Source: Rufibacter latericius
GTDB taxonomy: Bacteria; Bacteroidota; Bacteroidia; Cytophagales; Hymenobacteraceae
Direction of reading: 5' to 3'
Length of the DNA: 64,000 bases
Assembly: GCF_003721515.1 (NCBI RefSeq)
Contig: NZ_RJJD01000001.1
Location: 806,001 to 870,000 of the forward strand
Numbering within the stretch: position 1 is the first letter of the stretch; every line of letters starts with the position of its first letter. Position numbers and translations under genes: made by a program. The notes beneath the pieces are model-generated. The model saw only the letters and a list, made by a program, of their open reading frames with translations, had not been told where the DNA came from and made no database searches. Of this stretch, positions 43,982-52,495 are shown piece after piece.

Positions 43982-45367
43982 TTACGCCTGTTTCGTTTCG
44001 GCCGTGTTTTCTGGGAAAGAGGCTAAAAACTCTTCGCGGGCTTGCTCCAGGGCGGCCATCAAACGGTTCCGCTGTTCCAGGAGACTGTGCAGCACCGTGG
44101 AGCGTTTGGAGAAAAGGGAAAAGAAAATCCAGTTGCGGCGGGCTTCCTGGATGCGGTGCCAGTAGTGCAACACAAAAAATCCGGTGATGGGCAGGGCCAC
44201 CAGATACCCCACCAAGGCCCAACCTGATATACCCAACCAGGTATGCACCGCCCACCCAATCAGCGTATAGAAGATGGGGAACGTGAACATGCCAATGGTC
44301 ATCATCATGGGCGCGTAAAACTCAATGTCTTTGGTCAGGCTGCGCGCAATTTTAGCTGGCAACAGGTACGGCAGGTAGTTGTGAATGACCCCAAACAAGT
44401 AGAAGGGAAAGCCCAACACCAGGTAGAAAATGGTTTTCACCGTACCCCAAGCTACTTCGCGGCGGTTGGGGATTCGTTTGAACGCATCGGGCACCAGGCC
44501 TACACTTTCCAGGTGCTGAAGATAGTCCTGCAGCTCGGTACGCAGATAGTGCATACGTTCTGGCTGGCGGGCCTCAAAGTATTTAATGCTTTGCAGGATG
44601 CCTTTGGTAATCAGGAACCGCTCCTCCGATTCTGACTCTGATAGGTCCAGTTCTTTCACCAGTTTGCTTTGATACACCGCTTCTACCTGACGGGCCAGGG
44701 CGTCTTCCTCATCGGTTTCGGTGTGGATGACCAGGTCCTCCAGCCGCTCCTTTAGATGGTCAGTGAGGGCGTGGGCAGCTTTGAAGGGATCTTCGGCGTA
44801 CGCCGCCTGAAAGTCTTTGACGTAGATGGGCTCGCCTACGTTCACAAACACATCGCTCCGGAAGCGGGACGGGTCTGAGTAATTCACGCCTACCGGCACA
44901 ATGCGCAGCCCCAAGTTGAAATTATGCTGCGCCTCGGCACCCAGGCTGATGCGGGCAGTACCGGTTTTGAGCGGACGGAGGCGGCGCTGCATGAAACTGT
45001 TTCCTTCGGGGAAAACCATAAGGGTGCCACCCTTGCCCAGAAACTCATAGCATTTGGAAAACGTGGCATCGTTCTGAGCGGTTCCTCCCTCACCCACGTC
45101 TTCGCGGCGGTACACCGGAATCATGAACAGACGGTGGAAAAGCCAGCCCTGAATACCGGGTTTGAAAAAGCTGCTTTTCGCCAGGAAGTAGACATTCTGC
45201 TTCATGAGCGAAGCCGTCACCACGGGATCCATGAGCGTGTTGGGGTGATTAGACACCACAATCAACGGACCTTCGGAGAACAGCAGGTGCTTGTTATTCA
45301 CCGTAAACCGCCGGAAGAACACGCGCAAGGCAATCTGGAAGAGAGTCTTAAGCAGAAAGTACAACAT
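43982..45367 (-). CDS. PlsC-type 1-acyl-glycerol-3-phosphate acyltransferase family protein
   Basis: 461 aa. N-terminal acyltransferase domain: SNHPNTLMDPVV (the HxxxxD motif with the usual His-Asp pair), the FPEGNSF motif, and VPVGVNYSDPSRFRS. After residue 250 comes a second half with about four membrane segments (FYLVLGFPFYLFGVIHNYLPY, MTIGMFTFPIFYTLIGWAV, ALVGYLVALPITGFFVLHY). This long form is common in Bacteroidota; it probably acylates lysophosphatidate or another lipid. Single gene. Confidence 0.88.
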   Translation of the reverse strand: MLYFLLKTLFQIALRVFFRRFTVNNKHLLFSEGPLIVVSNHPNTLMDPVVTASLMKQNVYFLAKSSFFKPGIQGWLFHRLFMIPVYRREDVGEGGTAQNDATFSKCYEFLGKGGTLMVFPEGNSFMQRRLRPLKTGTARISLGAEAQHNFNLGLRIVPVGVNYSDPSRFRSDVFVNVGEPIYVKDFQAAYAEDPFKAAHALTDHLKERLEDLVIHTETDEEDALARQVEAVYQSKLVKELDLSESESEERFLITKGILQSIKYFEARQPERMHYLRTELQDYLQHLESVGLVPDAFKRIPNRREVAWGTVKTIFYLVLGFPFYLFGVIHNYLPYLLPAKIARSLTKDIEFYAPMMMTIGMFTFPIFYTLIGWAVHTWLGISGWALVGYLVALPITGFFVLHYWHRIQEARRNWIFFSLFSKRSTVLHSLLEQRNRLMAALEQAREEFLASFPENTAETKQA

Positions 45368-45398
45368 AGAGGAGCAGCATTAGGGAAGGAAGCTACGC

Positions 45399-45434
45399 AT
45401 TTTCAAGCCGATTTCAGAAAAAGGGCTTGAAAAT
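45399..45434 (-). terminator. Hairpin after the Dph6-type gene (distal)
   Basis: ATTTTCAAGCC pairs with GGCTTGAAAAT, with an inner TTTcagAAA. Confidence 0.55.
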
Positions 45435-45470
45435 AGCCAAGAGCTCTGTTTGAGGTCGCAGAAAGGAAGC

Positions 45471-45506
45471 GTTTCAGGCCTGTTTCAAAGAAATCAGGCT
45501 ACAAAC
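45471..45506 (-). terminator. Hairpin after the Dph6-type gene (proximal)
   Basis: GTTTcAGGCCTGtTTC pairs with GAAatCAGGCtAcAAAC with a few mismatches; recurring core. 12 bases past the stop. Confidence 0.55.
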
Positions 45507-45518
45507 GACAGCCTACTA

Positions 45519-46250
45519 TTACGCAGGCAGCAGGTCACAGAACCAGAAGCCGGTATCATACGAAACCGAAGTAGCGGCAAAGCAGTCATCGTCTGAATCT
45601 TGGGTAACCGGCGCATAACTTCTGAACAACACCTCACCTGTTTGCACCGGTACCGTCTGTTTGAAGTTGGGTCCGTCATAGACAAAGGAATGGTACTCGC
45701 CGTTTTCGCCGCAGGGATCTACGTGAGCGGGCAGGTCGTTGATGAAAGCCTCGTCCAACTCACGGCCCGCAAAGGAGGCATCCAGGTGCTTGCCGTTGAC
45801 GCAGACTATCTTGGCTTTGAACCCGGCGTGCCAGAACTCCTTTAGCAACGCGGCCGGGTCTTCGTCCCACAAAGGGAACTCGGCCTGAATCTCCACTGTG
45901 GCCAACTGTTCTTCGCGGTACTTCCGAAGATCCTCCAGATAGATATCCCCGAAGACGCCGTGCGTTACTCCGGCCTTCTTAAACCCGGTCCAGACTTGGG
46001 CCATGGCTTGGTTGTACACCGGCATGCTGGCCCCTTCGGGCAAGTAGAGAGGCCGCCAGGGCAATCCTAACGCTTGAGCCTGAGCCTGCATCAGTTCTTC
46101 GCGTACGCCGTGCATGGTCACCCGCTGGTGGGCCTGGCTTAACGTGGTGAAAAGGGCATGAAGGCCAAAGCTTTGCTGTTGCTGAATTCTGTGTAAAGCG
46201 AGGGCAGAATCTTTGCCACCGCTCCAGTTGAAAATGGCAAGGGGTATCAT
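45519..46250 (-). CDS. Diphthine-ammonia ligase-like ATP pyrophosphatase (Dph6 family)
   Basis: 243 aa from the ATG at 46250 (MIPLAIFNWSGGKDSALALH); the upstream 11 codons are not conserved-looking. PP-loop SGGKDS at residues 10-15, then the Dph6-type ATVEIQAEFPLWDEDPAALL, VCVNGKHLDASFAGRELD and PCGENGEYHSFVYDGPNF. In eukaryotes Dph6 amidates diphthine; bacteria lack diphthamide, so the bacterial role is open (an adenylating amide ligase). Single gene; hairpins follow. Confidence 0.88.
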   Translation of the reverse strand: MIPLAIFNWSGGKDSALALHRIQQQQSFGLHALFTTLSQAHQRVTMHGVREELMQAQAQALGLPWRPLYLPEGASMPVYNQAMAQVWTGFKKAGVTHGVFGDIYLEDLRKYREEQLATVEIQAEFPLWDEDPAALLKEFWHAGFKAKIVCVNGKHLDASFAGRELDEAFINDLPAHVDPCGENGEYHSFVYDGPNFKQTVPVQTGEVLFRSYAPVTQDSDDDCFAATSVSYDTGFWFCDLLPA

Positions 46251-46453
46251 ACCGGGAAGGTACGCAATCTGGTTTGCAGTCAAAGTGGGCTCCTTGGGTT
46301 TCTACCCAGCCGAATAAGGAGGGATAAACCTAAAAAACTGTCATTTTTGCATAAATAAAGCTATTTTTTAGGTGTATGTACTTGAAATTTAACAGATTAG
46401 ATTCGTATATTGAAGAATTATGTAAAGTTAGCGCCACCTTCTTCGGAAATAAG

Positions 46454-46461
46454 TAAATTTG
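46454..46461 (+). promoter_or_regulatory. Possible -7 element for the ROK gene
   Basis: TAAATTTG, 59 bases before the ROK start; the upstream DNA is AT-rich but lacks a TTTG at the right distance. Confidence 0.4.
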
Positions 46462-46520
46462 TACTGCAAGCCGAATAATCTGAGGATACTACCTCCCGTC
46501 TAACCCTTACGCCACCCAAG

Positions 46521-47753
46521 ATGAACAGTACTTTCTTTGAGGAAATGAACCATGATTTCCCAACTGGGGTGGCCTTCAAGAATGTCAACCTCAAGAAGAA
46601 AGTTATCTCCTATTTTGCCAATACGGGCAACGCCACCATTGCCGAACTGGGCAAGGAACTGAACCTGAGCATTCCTAAGATCACCAGCCTGCTGAATGAC
46701 CTTATTCAGGAGGGATTGGTGCAGGACCACGGCAAGGTAGACTCTACTGGCGGCCGCAAGCCCAACGTTTACGGGTTGGCTCCGGAATCGGCCTTCTTTC
46801 TGGGAATTGACGTGAAAACGCACCACATCAACATCGGCCTCACCGATTTCCAGAAGAATCTGATCAGTGAATTCCAGAGCTATCCTTACCTGTTGTCCAA
46901 TGACAAGGCTTCGCTGGATGAGCTTTGCCATATCATCAACAACTTCATCACTGAGCTGCCCATTCCCAAAGAGAAAATCCTGGGCATCGGCATTAACCTC
47001 TCGGGGCGCATCAACTACTCCAAAGGCTACAATTACAACCTCTTCGATTTCCATGACGCGCCGCTGAGTAAGGTCATTGAGGAGGAGATTGGCATCAAGG
47101 TATTTCTGGAGAACGATTCTCGGGCCATGGCCTACGGTGAGTTTTGCTCTGGCGTGGTAGAAGGCGAGAAAGACGTGCTGTTCCTGAACCTGGACTACGG
47201 AATTGGCATGGGCATGATCCTGAACAACCAGCTGTTCTACGGCAAGTCTGGGTACTCCGGCGAGTTTGGCCACATTCCGCTGTACCAGAACGAGAAGATG
47301 TGCAAGTGCGGCAAAAAAGGCTGCCTGGAGACCGAGGCTTCGGGTTGGGCCTTGATTGAGATGTTCAAGGAAAGCATGCAGGCGGGCGCCTCTACCATCG
47401 TTTCCCAGAGCAACATCCACCCCGATGAGCTCACGCTGGAGGACATCATCAACGCCGCCCAAAAAGATGATGTGCTGGCTATTGAGCTGATTGCCAAAAT
47501 AGGCGATAAGATAGGCCGCAGCATTGCCCTGCTCATCAACATCTTCAACCCCGAACTGGTGGTCCTGGGCGGAAGCCTGGCTTCTACCGAGGATTACATT
47601 CTGCTGCCCATCAAGAGCGCCATCAAACGTTATTCTCTAAGCCTGGTGAACAATGACACACAACTGAAGGTCTCCAAACTGGGCGAACAGGCCGGGGTGA
47701 TAGGCGCCTGTCTTCTGGTACGCCATCGTTACCTCGCGCTAGAGCATAATTAG
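46521..47753 (+). CDS. ROK family transcriptional regulator / sugar kinase homologue
   Basis: 410 aa. N-terminal winged helix (VISYFANTGNATIAELGKEL, LSIPKITSLLNDLIQEGLV) makes it a NagC/XylR-type regulator. The ROK domain follows: FFLGIDVKTHHINIGL (ATP/phosphate), IFLENDSRAMAYGEF, LFLNLDYGIGMGMI, and the zinc motif CKCGKKGCLETEASG. It probably senses a sugar or amino sugar and represses catabolic genes. No sugar operon is adjacent, and the GH20 gene lies 30 kb away, so the regulon is unknown. Confidence 0.92.
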   Translation: MNSTFFEEMNHDFPTGVAFKNVNLKKKVISYFANTGNATIAELGKELNLSIPKITSLLNDLIQEGLVQDHGKVDSTGGRKPNVYGLAPESAFFLGIDVKTHHINIGLTDFQKNLISEFQSYPYLLSNDKASLDELCHIINNFITELPIPKEKILGIGINLSGRINYSKGYNYNLFDFHDAPLSKVIEEEIGIKVFLENDSRAMAYGEFCSGVVEGEKDVLFLNLDYGIGMGMILNNQLFYGKSGYSGEFGHIPLYQNEKMCKCGKKGCLETEASGWALIEMFKESMQAGASTIVSQSNIHPDELTLEDIINAAQKDDVLAIELIAKIGDKIGRSIALLINIFNPELVVLGGSLASTEDYILLPIKSAIKRYSLSLVNNDTQLKVSKLGEQAGVIGACLLVRHRYLALEHN

Positions 47754-47787
47754 ATTTCCCCAATATGATCTTTGGACTCCAGAAATC

Positions 47788-48013
47788 GCTGGCACTAGTG
47801 TCTCGCTCGTGTCCGCACGCATGGCAGATAACTTTAAAGGAACTCTCCTCCCCTATTTTGTCATCCTGAAAGGATCTTGTGAGCAAACGGCAATGGCGTT
47901 TCTCCACCGCTGTTCTAGTCCGCCCACAAGATCTTTCCAAGATGACAGGAATGTGTATTAAATCGAATATTCTCAGGAATACATGCGGACACGAGCGGGA
48001 CACTCGCGCCAGC
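47788..48013. repeat. Palindromic repeat, GCTGGCGCGAG family, copy 3, carrying an insertion
   Basis: The outer arms (47788-47823 and 47982-48013) are the same family as 29648 and 35095: GCTGGCACTAGTGTCTCGCT and its near-complement ending CACTCGCGCCAGC. The total is 226 bases against 101-114 for the other copies; the excess is accounted for by a TGTCAT-family palindrome (47859-47947) in the middle. Confidence 0.75.
47859..47947. repeat. Palindromic repeat, TGTCAT family, copy B (nested)
   Basis: 89 bases: TGTCATCCTGAAAGGATC on the left, GATCTTTCCAAGATGACA on the right. Same length as copy A and with a related middle. It sits inside the larger palindrome. Confidence 0.75.
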
Positions 48014-48044
48014 GACGGCAAAGCCCATTCTTTCCTTAAACAGT

Positions 48045-48094
48045 AAGGCCCGTTTCAGGTCTGTTTTCCTAAAAACAGACCTGAAACGGGCCTT
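48045..48094. terminator. Terminator after the DUF4112 gene
   Basis: AAGGCCCGTTTCAGGTCTGT and the rest of a 23-bp arm pair perfectly around CCTA. T-rich on both sides. Confidence 0.88.
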
Positions 48095-48121
48095 CTATAA
48101 TTTTACCGTTATTCTAAAAGG

Positions 48122-48613
48122 TTACCACGCCGAGGAGGCCCAAAGCCACAGGTACTCCGCCACTTTCCAGAGGCCATAGAGCAAGAGCCCGAACAGAATC
48201 AGAAAAGCAATCAGCACGCCGATGATGAACCCTGTTCCTTTGCCCTGGTACTTGCCTTCCTGGTAATGGCGGCGCAGCAGGTTTACGTTCTTCTGGTTGG
48301 CTTTGTACCCGAAGTCAAAGATCCAGCCCACGATGGGGATACTACCGATCACCGCATCCAGGAAAATATTAAAAAGCATCCTGACCACCAACGCCCGACT
48401 AGCCCCATGTTTGGCCATGGTCATGACCAGCACCCCCGACATTGCGAAGGAGGAAAGATCGCCTACCACCGGCAACAAACCCATGATAGGGTCCAACCCG
48501 AACCGGAAGTTGGTGCCGGGCATCTTGAATTGATTATCCAGTAAACGGGAGATAGACTCTACCCACTTCAGGCGTTCATCAACGGGGGTAACGGGCGGGG
48601 TTATCTGGTTCAT
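48122..48613 (-). CDS. DUF4112 family membrane protein
   Basis: 163 aa. The family signature is clear: LLDNQFKMPGTNFRFGLDPI followed by MGLLPVVGDLSSFAMSG, then IFLDAVIGSIPIVGWIFDFGY and KANQKNVNLLRRHYQEG, and a C-terminal membrane segment (GFIIGVLIAFLILFGLLLYGL). The function of the family is unknown. Single gene. Confidence 0.9.
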   Translation of the reverse strand: MNQITPPVTPVDERLKWVESISRLLDNQFKMPGTNFRFGLDPIMGLLPVVGDLSSFAMSGVLVMTMAKHGASRALVVRMLFNIFLDAVIGSIPIVGWIFDFGYKANQKNVNLLRRHYQEGKYQGKGTGFIIGVLIAFLILFGLLLYGLWKVAEYLWLWASSAW

Positions 48614-48664
48614 GGCGCTTTAGGATTTCTCCTTCATACGCAGAAAAAAGCCACAAGATTAGTT

Positions 48665-48985
48665 TCAGCCCTGGCGTTGCAGCAATCCCTGCAGGCTGTT
48701 CTTCACCTCGGACCACTACTGGTCAACGATGCTGAGGATCACGGTATCATGCACACGACCTTCTGAAATAACCATGTGATTACGCAAAATACCTTTCTTC
48801 CTGGCCCCTATGCGGCGCATGGTCTAGCGGGAGCGCTCAAGGACCACATCGGTTTTCAGGGTGCCCCTGATGCAGCCCAGGCCTTCAAAAGCATGTTGGA
48901 GCAGCAGGTATTTGCCCTCGGTATTCACGTCGGTGCATTGCCCGGCCGGGATGAGCTAGGTCAGCCTACCCTTTTTCCACCTTGA
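48665..48985 (-). pseudogene. GNAT acetyltransferase remnant with three in-frame TAG codons
   Basis: One minus-strand frame reads, across stops, like the last 100 residues of a RimJ/RimL-type N-acetyltransferase: CTDVNTEGKYLLLQHAFEGL, GTLKTDVVLERSR-stop-TMRRIGARKKG, NHMVISEGRVHDTVI. TAG codons lie at 48956-48958 (where relatives have Trp), 48824-48826 (Gln) and 48716-48718; the natural TGA is at 48665-48667. The N-terminal half is missing and the repeat at 49041 lies upstream. The product cannot be functional. Confidence 0.75.
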
Positions 48986-49040
48986 AAAATCACCTTCTCT
49001 ACCCTTGAAAGTCTCGTCTATTTGGCATCCTGAAAAGTCT

Positions 49041-49144
49041 TCCCTTTTGTCATCTTGGAAAGATCTTGTGAGCGAGTTAGAATTGTCATGGCCCTAACGT
49101 TATTTTCGTTCGCTCCCAAGATCCTTTCAGGATGACAAAAGGGA
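49041..49144. repeat. Palindromic repeat, TGTCAT family, copy C
   Basis: Core 49048-49137 (90 bases): TGTCATCTTGGAAAGATC left, GATCCTTTCAGGATGACA right, with outer TCCCTTT/AAAGGGA. Next to the broken acetyltransferase. Confidence 0.75.
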
Positions 49145-49237
49145 GGAACCCACCCAATTCCATTTACAACAAAGAAGGGCTTCCCCTTTAGTAACACCGC
49201 AACAAGAAACCAAGGCTTGTTCAGGCCCTCTTTAAAC

Positions 49238-49277
49238 AAAACAGCCCTGAAACGGAAATCCGTTTCAGGGCTGTTTT
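49238..49277 (-). terminator. Terminator after pruA
   Basis: AAAACAGCCCTGAAACGGA pairs perfectly with TCCGTTTCAGGGCTGTTTT around AA. 22 bases past the stop. Confidence 0.88.
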
Positions 49278-49299
49278 CAGGAAATCAGGTCAAAAACGC

Positions 49300-50952
49300 T
49301 TAGAGAGCACCTTCGGCAGCACTTCCGCCTTGCAGGAACGGGTAGCGGTAATCTACCGGCGGCACAAACGTTTCTTTGATCGTACGGGCACTGGTCCAAC
49401 GCAGCAGGTTCAGCATGGAACCGGCTTTGTCATTGGTACCCGAGGCACGGGAACCCCCGAACGGCTGCTGCCCAACCACGGCACCAGTCGGTTTGTCGTT
49501 GATGTAGAAGTTACCGGCCGCATGGCTCAGTTTCTTCGTGGCCAATTCTACGGCGTAACGGTCATTGGAGAAAATAGCACCCGTCAATCCGTAAGGAGAG
49601 GTTGTATCTACAATCTCCAGAATCTCCTCAAACTTATCGGCATCATAGACGTGCAGCGTGAGTACCGGTCCGAAAAGCTCTTCGCACATGGTCACGTACT
49701 GCGGGTCCTGCGCCACAATCAGGGTTGGCTCAATGAAATACCCCTTGCTCTTATCATGGTTACCGCCGGCGATGATTTCTACCTGGTCATCGTTTTTGGC
49801 GGCATCAATGTACTTGGCCAGTTTGTCAAAGGATTTCTCATCGATCACGGCGTTGATGAAGTTACCGAAATCCTCGGGGTCACCCATTTTCAAGGATTTC
49901 AGGTCTTCTACCACATGCTGCTTCACCTCTTCCCAGATGTTGCTTGGGATGTAGGCACGGGAAGCGGCAGAGCATTTCTGTCCCTGGTACTCAAATGCCC
50001 CGCGGGTAATGGCCACAGCCACTTCTTTGGCGTGCGCCGATTTATGTGCCACGATAAAGTCTTTTCCTCCGGTCTCACCCACAATGCGCGGATAACCACG
50101 GTATCTGGTGATGTTCTCCCCAATGGTTTTCCAGATGTGGTTGAACACGCCGGTGCTGCCGGTGAAGTGAATACCCGCGAACTGACGGTGCTTGAAGATG
50201 ACATCTCCGGCCTCAGGACCGTCTACGTACACCAGGTTGATCACGCCATCTGGCAAGCCAGCGGCTTTGAACAGATCCATAATCACTTTAGCGGAGTACA
50301 CCTGGGTGTTGGCAGGCTTCCAAACCACCACGTTCCCCATCATGGCCGGAGCGGCGCACAGGTTAGCGGCGATGGAAGTGAAGTTGAACGGTGTCAAAGC
50401 AAACACGAAACCTTCCAGCGGACGGTGTTCCAGACGGTTCCACATGCCCGGTAAAGACTCCGGCTGCATTTTGTAGACATCGGTCATGTACTTCACGTTG
50501 AACCGGAAGAAGTCAATCATCTCGCAGGCGGCATCAATCTCGGCCTGGAACGCGTTCTTAGACTGACCCAACATGGTGGCAGCGTTCATGCGCGCCCGGA
50601 AAGGTCCGGCCAACAGATCGGCGGCTTTCAGGAAGATAGCGGCGCGGCTTTCCCACGGCATCTGGGACCATTGCTCGCGGGCGGCCAGAGCGGCGTCAAT
50701 GGCCTGCTGTACGTGGCTTGCGTTACCGTAGTGGTAATTCCCGATCACGCGTTTGTGGTCGTGCGGAGGCGTTACAGGCATCAGGTTGCCGGTGCGTACT
50801 TCCTCGCCCCCGATGTACATGGGTATGTCTAATTGCTGCTCACGCAGCTCCTTATAGGCTTGAAGCAGTTCTTCTCTTTCTTTGCTGCCCGGCGCATACC
50901 CTTTTACGGGTTCGTTTACCGGAATGGGGACATTGAAAAATCCGTTGGACAT
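49300..50952 (-). CDS. pruA: L-glutamate gamma-semialdehyde dehydrogenase (1-pyrroline-5-carboxylate dehydrogenase)
   Basis: 550 aa from the ATG at 50952 (MSNGFFNVPIPVNEPVKGYA); the frame is open 76 codons further but that stretch is not aldehyde-dehydrogenase-like. Second step of proline breakdown: oxidises glutamate semialdehyde to glutamate with NAD. Seen: VVWKPANTQVYSAKVIM (NAD site), IVGETGGKDFIVAHKSA (active Glu), GAFEYQGQKCSAASRAYIP (nucleophile Cys) and EELFGPVLTLHVYD. A TACCTTTG element lies upstream. No proline dehydrogenase gene is adjacent. Confidence 0.96.
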   Translation of the reverse strand: MSNGFFNVPIPVNEPVKGYAPGSKEREELLQAYKELREQQLDIPMYIGGEEVRTGNLMPVTPPHDHKRVIGNYHYGNASHVQQAIDAALAAREQWSQMPWESRAAIFLKAADLLAGPFRARMNAATMLGQSKNAFQAEIDAACEMIDFFRFNVKYMTDVYKMQPESLPGMWNRLEHRPLEGFVFALTPFNFTSIAANLCAAPAMMGNVVVWKPANTQVYSAKVIMDLFKAAGLPDGVINLVYVDGPEAGDVIFKHRQFAGIHFTGSTGVFNHIWKTIGENITRYRGYPRIVGETGGKDFIVAHKSAHAKEVAVAITRGAFEYQGQKCSAASRAYIPSNIWEEVKQHVVEDLKSLKMGDPEDFGNFINAVIDEKSFDKLAKYIDAAKNDDQVEIIAGGNHDKSKGYFIEPTLIVAQDPQYVTMCEELFGPVLTLHVYDADKFEEILEIVDTTSPYGLTGAIFSNDRYAVELATKKLSHAAGNFYINDKPTGAVVGQQPFGGSRASGTNDKAGSMLNLLRWTSARTIKETFVPPVDYRYPFLQGGSAAEGAL

Positions 50953-50989
50953 ATTGGGTATTGGTTTTAAATTCAAGTATTGAGATAAG

Positions 50990-50997
50990 CAAAGGTA
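50990..50997 (-). promoter_or_regulatory. -7 element of pruA
   Basis: TACCTTTG on the minus strand, 37 bases before the preferred ATG, which supports that start over the longer frame. Confidence 0.5.
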
Positions 50998-51096
50998 GGG
51001 CTTTCGGGGAAAAAAGGCTAACCCATGGTAGCCAGCGGGTTCATGGGCTTTTCTACCCCAACGGCTACACCTTCTAAAGGTTAATTCTATACTGCT

Positions 51097-51843
51097 ATGG
51101 CACCCAAAGACCATTTCTCTACCCAAGCCAGCCTGTACAAGAAGTTCAGGCCCACCTACCCAGATGCCCTGTACCAGCATCTGCGCTCCCTGGTTCCCAC
51201 CCCTGAACTGGCCTGGGACTGCGGCACCGGCAACGGACAGGTAGCCGTGGAACTAACCAAGTTCTGCCCCCACGTGCACGCCACCGACATCAGCGAGAAG
51301 CAACTGGCGCAGGCCCCGGCCTCAGACCGCATCACTTACCACCTGCTTCCGGCGGAGCACACCACTTTCCCGGATAACTCCTTTGATCTGATCACCGTAG
51401 GCCAGGCCGCGCATTGGTTTGATTTGGAGAAGTTCTACCAGGAAGTGAACCGGGTAGCCAAACCGAATGGCGTTCTGGCTCTCTGGGGTTATGGCGTGCT
51501 TTCCATCTCGCCGGAGGTGGATATACTCTTCCATCATTTCTACTCACAGACAGTAGGGCCCTACTGGGATTTCGAGCGCAGCTACGTTGACAAAGGCTAC
51601 ACCACCCTTCCATTTCCGTTCCGGGAGGAACCCGCTTTTACCGGCGCCATTACCACCCACTGGTCTTTACCCGACTTTGAAGGCTACCTCAATTCCTGGT
51701 CCAGCGTGCAGACGTTTATCAAGAAGCACGGGGAAAACCCGGTGAATGGGTTGATGGAGAGGGTGAAAGAGGTTTGGCCAGAAAACGACACCAAAGAAGT
51801 GCGGTTCCCGGTTTTCAGCCGAATAGGCAGGAAAAATAAGTAA
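51097..51843 (+). CDS. Class I SAM-dependent methyltransferase
   Basis: 248 aa. Methyltransf_11-type: motif I LAWDCGTGNGQVAVELTKF (about residues 38-56), the acidic loop VHATDISEKQLAQA, motif for SAM adenine RITYHLLPAEHTTFPDNSFD, and TVGQAAHWFDLEKFYQEV. The C-terminal half matches the long UbiE-like methyltransferases of unknown target. Single gene, divergent from pruA. Its TAA stop is part of the following perfect hairpin. Confidence 0.9.
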   Translation: MAPKDHFSTQASLYKKFRPTYPDALYQHLRSLVPTPELAWDCGTGNGQVAVELTKFCPHVHATDISEKQLAQAPASDRITYHLLPAEHTTFPDNSFDLITVGQAAHWFDLEKFYQEVNRVAKPNGVLALWGYGVLSISPEVDILFHHFYSQTVGPYWDFERSYVDKGYTTLPFPFREEPAFTGAITTHWSLPDFEGYLNSWSSVQTFIKKHGENPVNGLMERVKEVWPENDTKEVRFPVFSRIGRKNK

Positions 51844-51890
51844 GCCTGTTTTGAGGCCGATTTTAGAAAATCGGCCTCAAAACAGGCTTA
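51841..51890. terminator. Perfect hairpin that includes the methyltransferase stop codon
   Basis: TAAGCCTGTTTTGAGGCCGA and the rest of a 24-bp arm pair perfectly; the left arm starts at the TAA stop codon itself (51841-51843). Confidence 0.85.
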
Positions 51891-51955
51891 TGAAAATTTG
51901 ATTTAGAAGTACGCTGCCCAAGAACTAGAAACGGGAGCAATTGAAATGACAGGAA

Positions 51956-52495
51956 TTAGTTGCTAGTAAGCTTCATAGAGTTAAGGAATTTTCTCAGAGG
52001 TGCCTCAGAAGTCCCTACTGGTTGCGCAAGAGAGGTATGCCCTAAATTGTAAACGCGTCCATTTATAAATAAAAGCCTATTGCTGCGTTTAACTTTGGCG
52101 CCGTCTTGTTGAACGGTAGTATAGGAAAATTCAATGCCCTTATGCGTACCTAAATTAAAAGAGCTGGAATCAGTAAGAGTAGCCTTTGCATTCCGAATCA
52201 TAGAATCCATCATACCGAGATAAAAAGCATATTTATCTTTAATCGGCTCTTGTCCAGGTTGCACCGTGTGATCCATGAAGAAGGCCATGTAAACAGCTTC
52301 CTGCGATCTAGAGACATATAGTTTTATTCCGTTAGCATCCTGCTCTGAGGGTTGACTGGGAAACTCTACAGACATTGTTTGGTCTAATTGCACTCTGGAC
52401 TGCTCCGATAAAGGTGTGGTCAAAGCTAGCAGTGGGCAAAAGCAGATAGCAGCAAGGATTAGGGTTAGCCAGTTAGGAAATTTAGAGTTTTTCAT
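51956..52495 (-). CDS. Secreted protein of unknown function
   Basis: 179 aa. Signal peptide (LTLILAAICFCPLLALT), then about 150 residues resembling small beta/alpha envelope proteins (SRVQLDQTMSVEFPSQPSEQ, AVYMAFFMDHT, RLLFINGRVYNLGH, LRKFLNSMKL). No family is recognised with confidence. Its base composition is visibly more AT-rich than the flanking pruA and methyltransferase genes, which may point to recent arrival. Confidence 0.7.
   Translation of the reverse strand: MKNSKFPNWLTLILAAICFCPLLALTTPLSEQSRVQLDQTMSVEFPSQPSEQDANGIKLYVSRSQEAVYMAFFMDHTVQPGQEPIKDKYAFYLGMMDSMIRNAKATLTDSSSFNLGTHKGIEFSYTTVQQDGAKVKRSNRLLFINGRVYNLGHTSLAQPVGTSEAPLRKFLNSMKLTSN

Larger units (their letters stand above)
47754..48121. 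other. Gap with a nested pair of palindromic repeats
   Basis: 368 bases, no gene. 47788-48013 is the nested repeat described separately; 48045-48094 is a terminator for the DUF4112 gene. Confidence 0.6.
48614..49299. other. 686-base gap: acetyltransferase remnant, repeat, terminator
   Basis: No intact gene. It holds a degraded GNAT gene (48665-48985), a TGTCAT palindrome (49041-49144) and the pruA terminator (49238-49277). Confidence 0.6.

Noticed and set aside
35650-48958. Recoding of TAG as an amino acid, suggested by four in-frame TAG codons
   Set aside because: Several intact genes end at TAG (the TonB receptor, the coiled-coil gene before zapA, rny), so TAG works as a stop here.
47788-49144. 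Insertion sequence explaining the repeats near the broken acetyltransferase
   Set aside because: No transposase frame or remnant was found; the repeats have no coding capacity.
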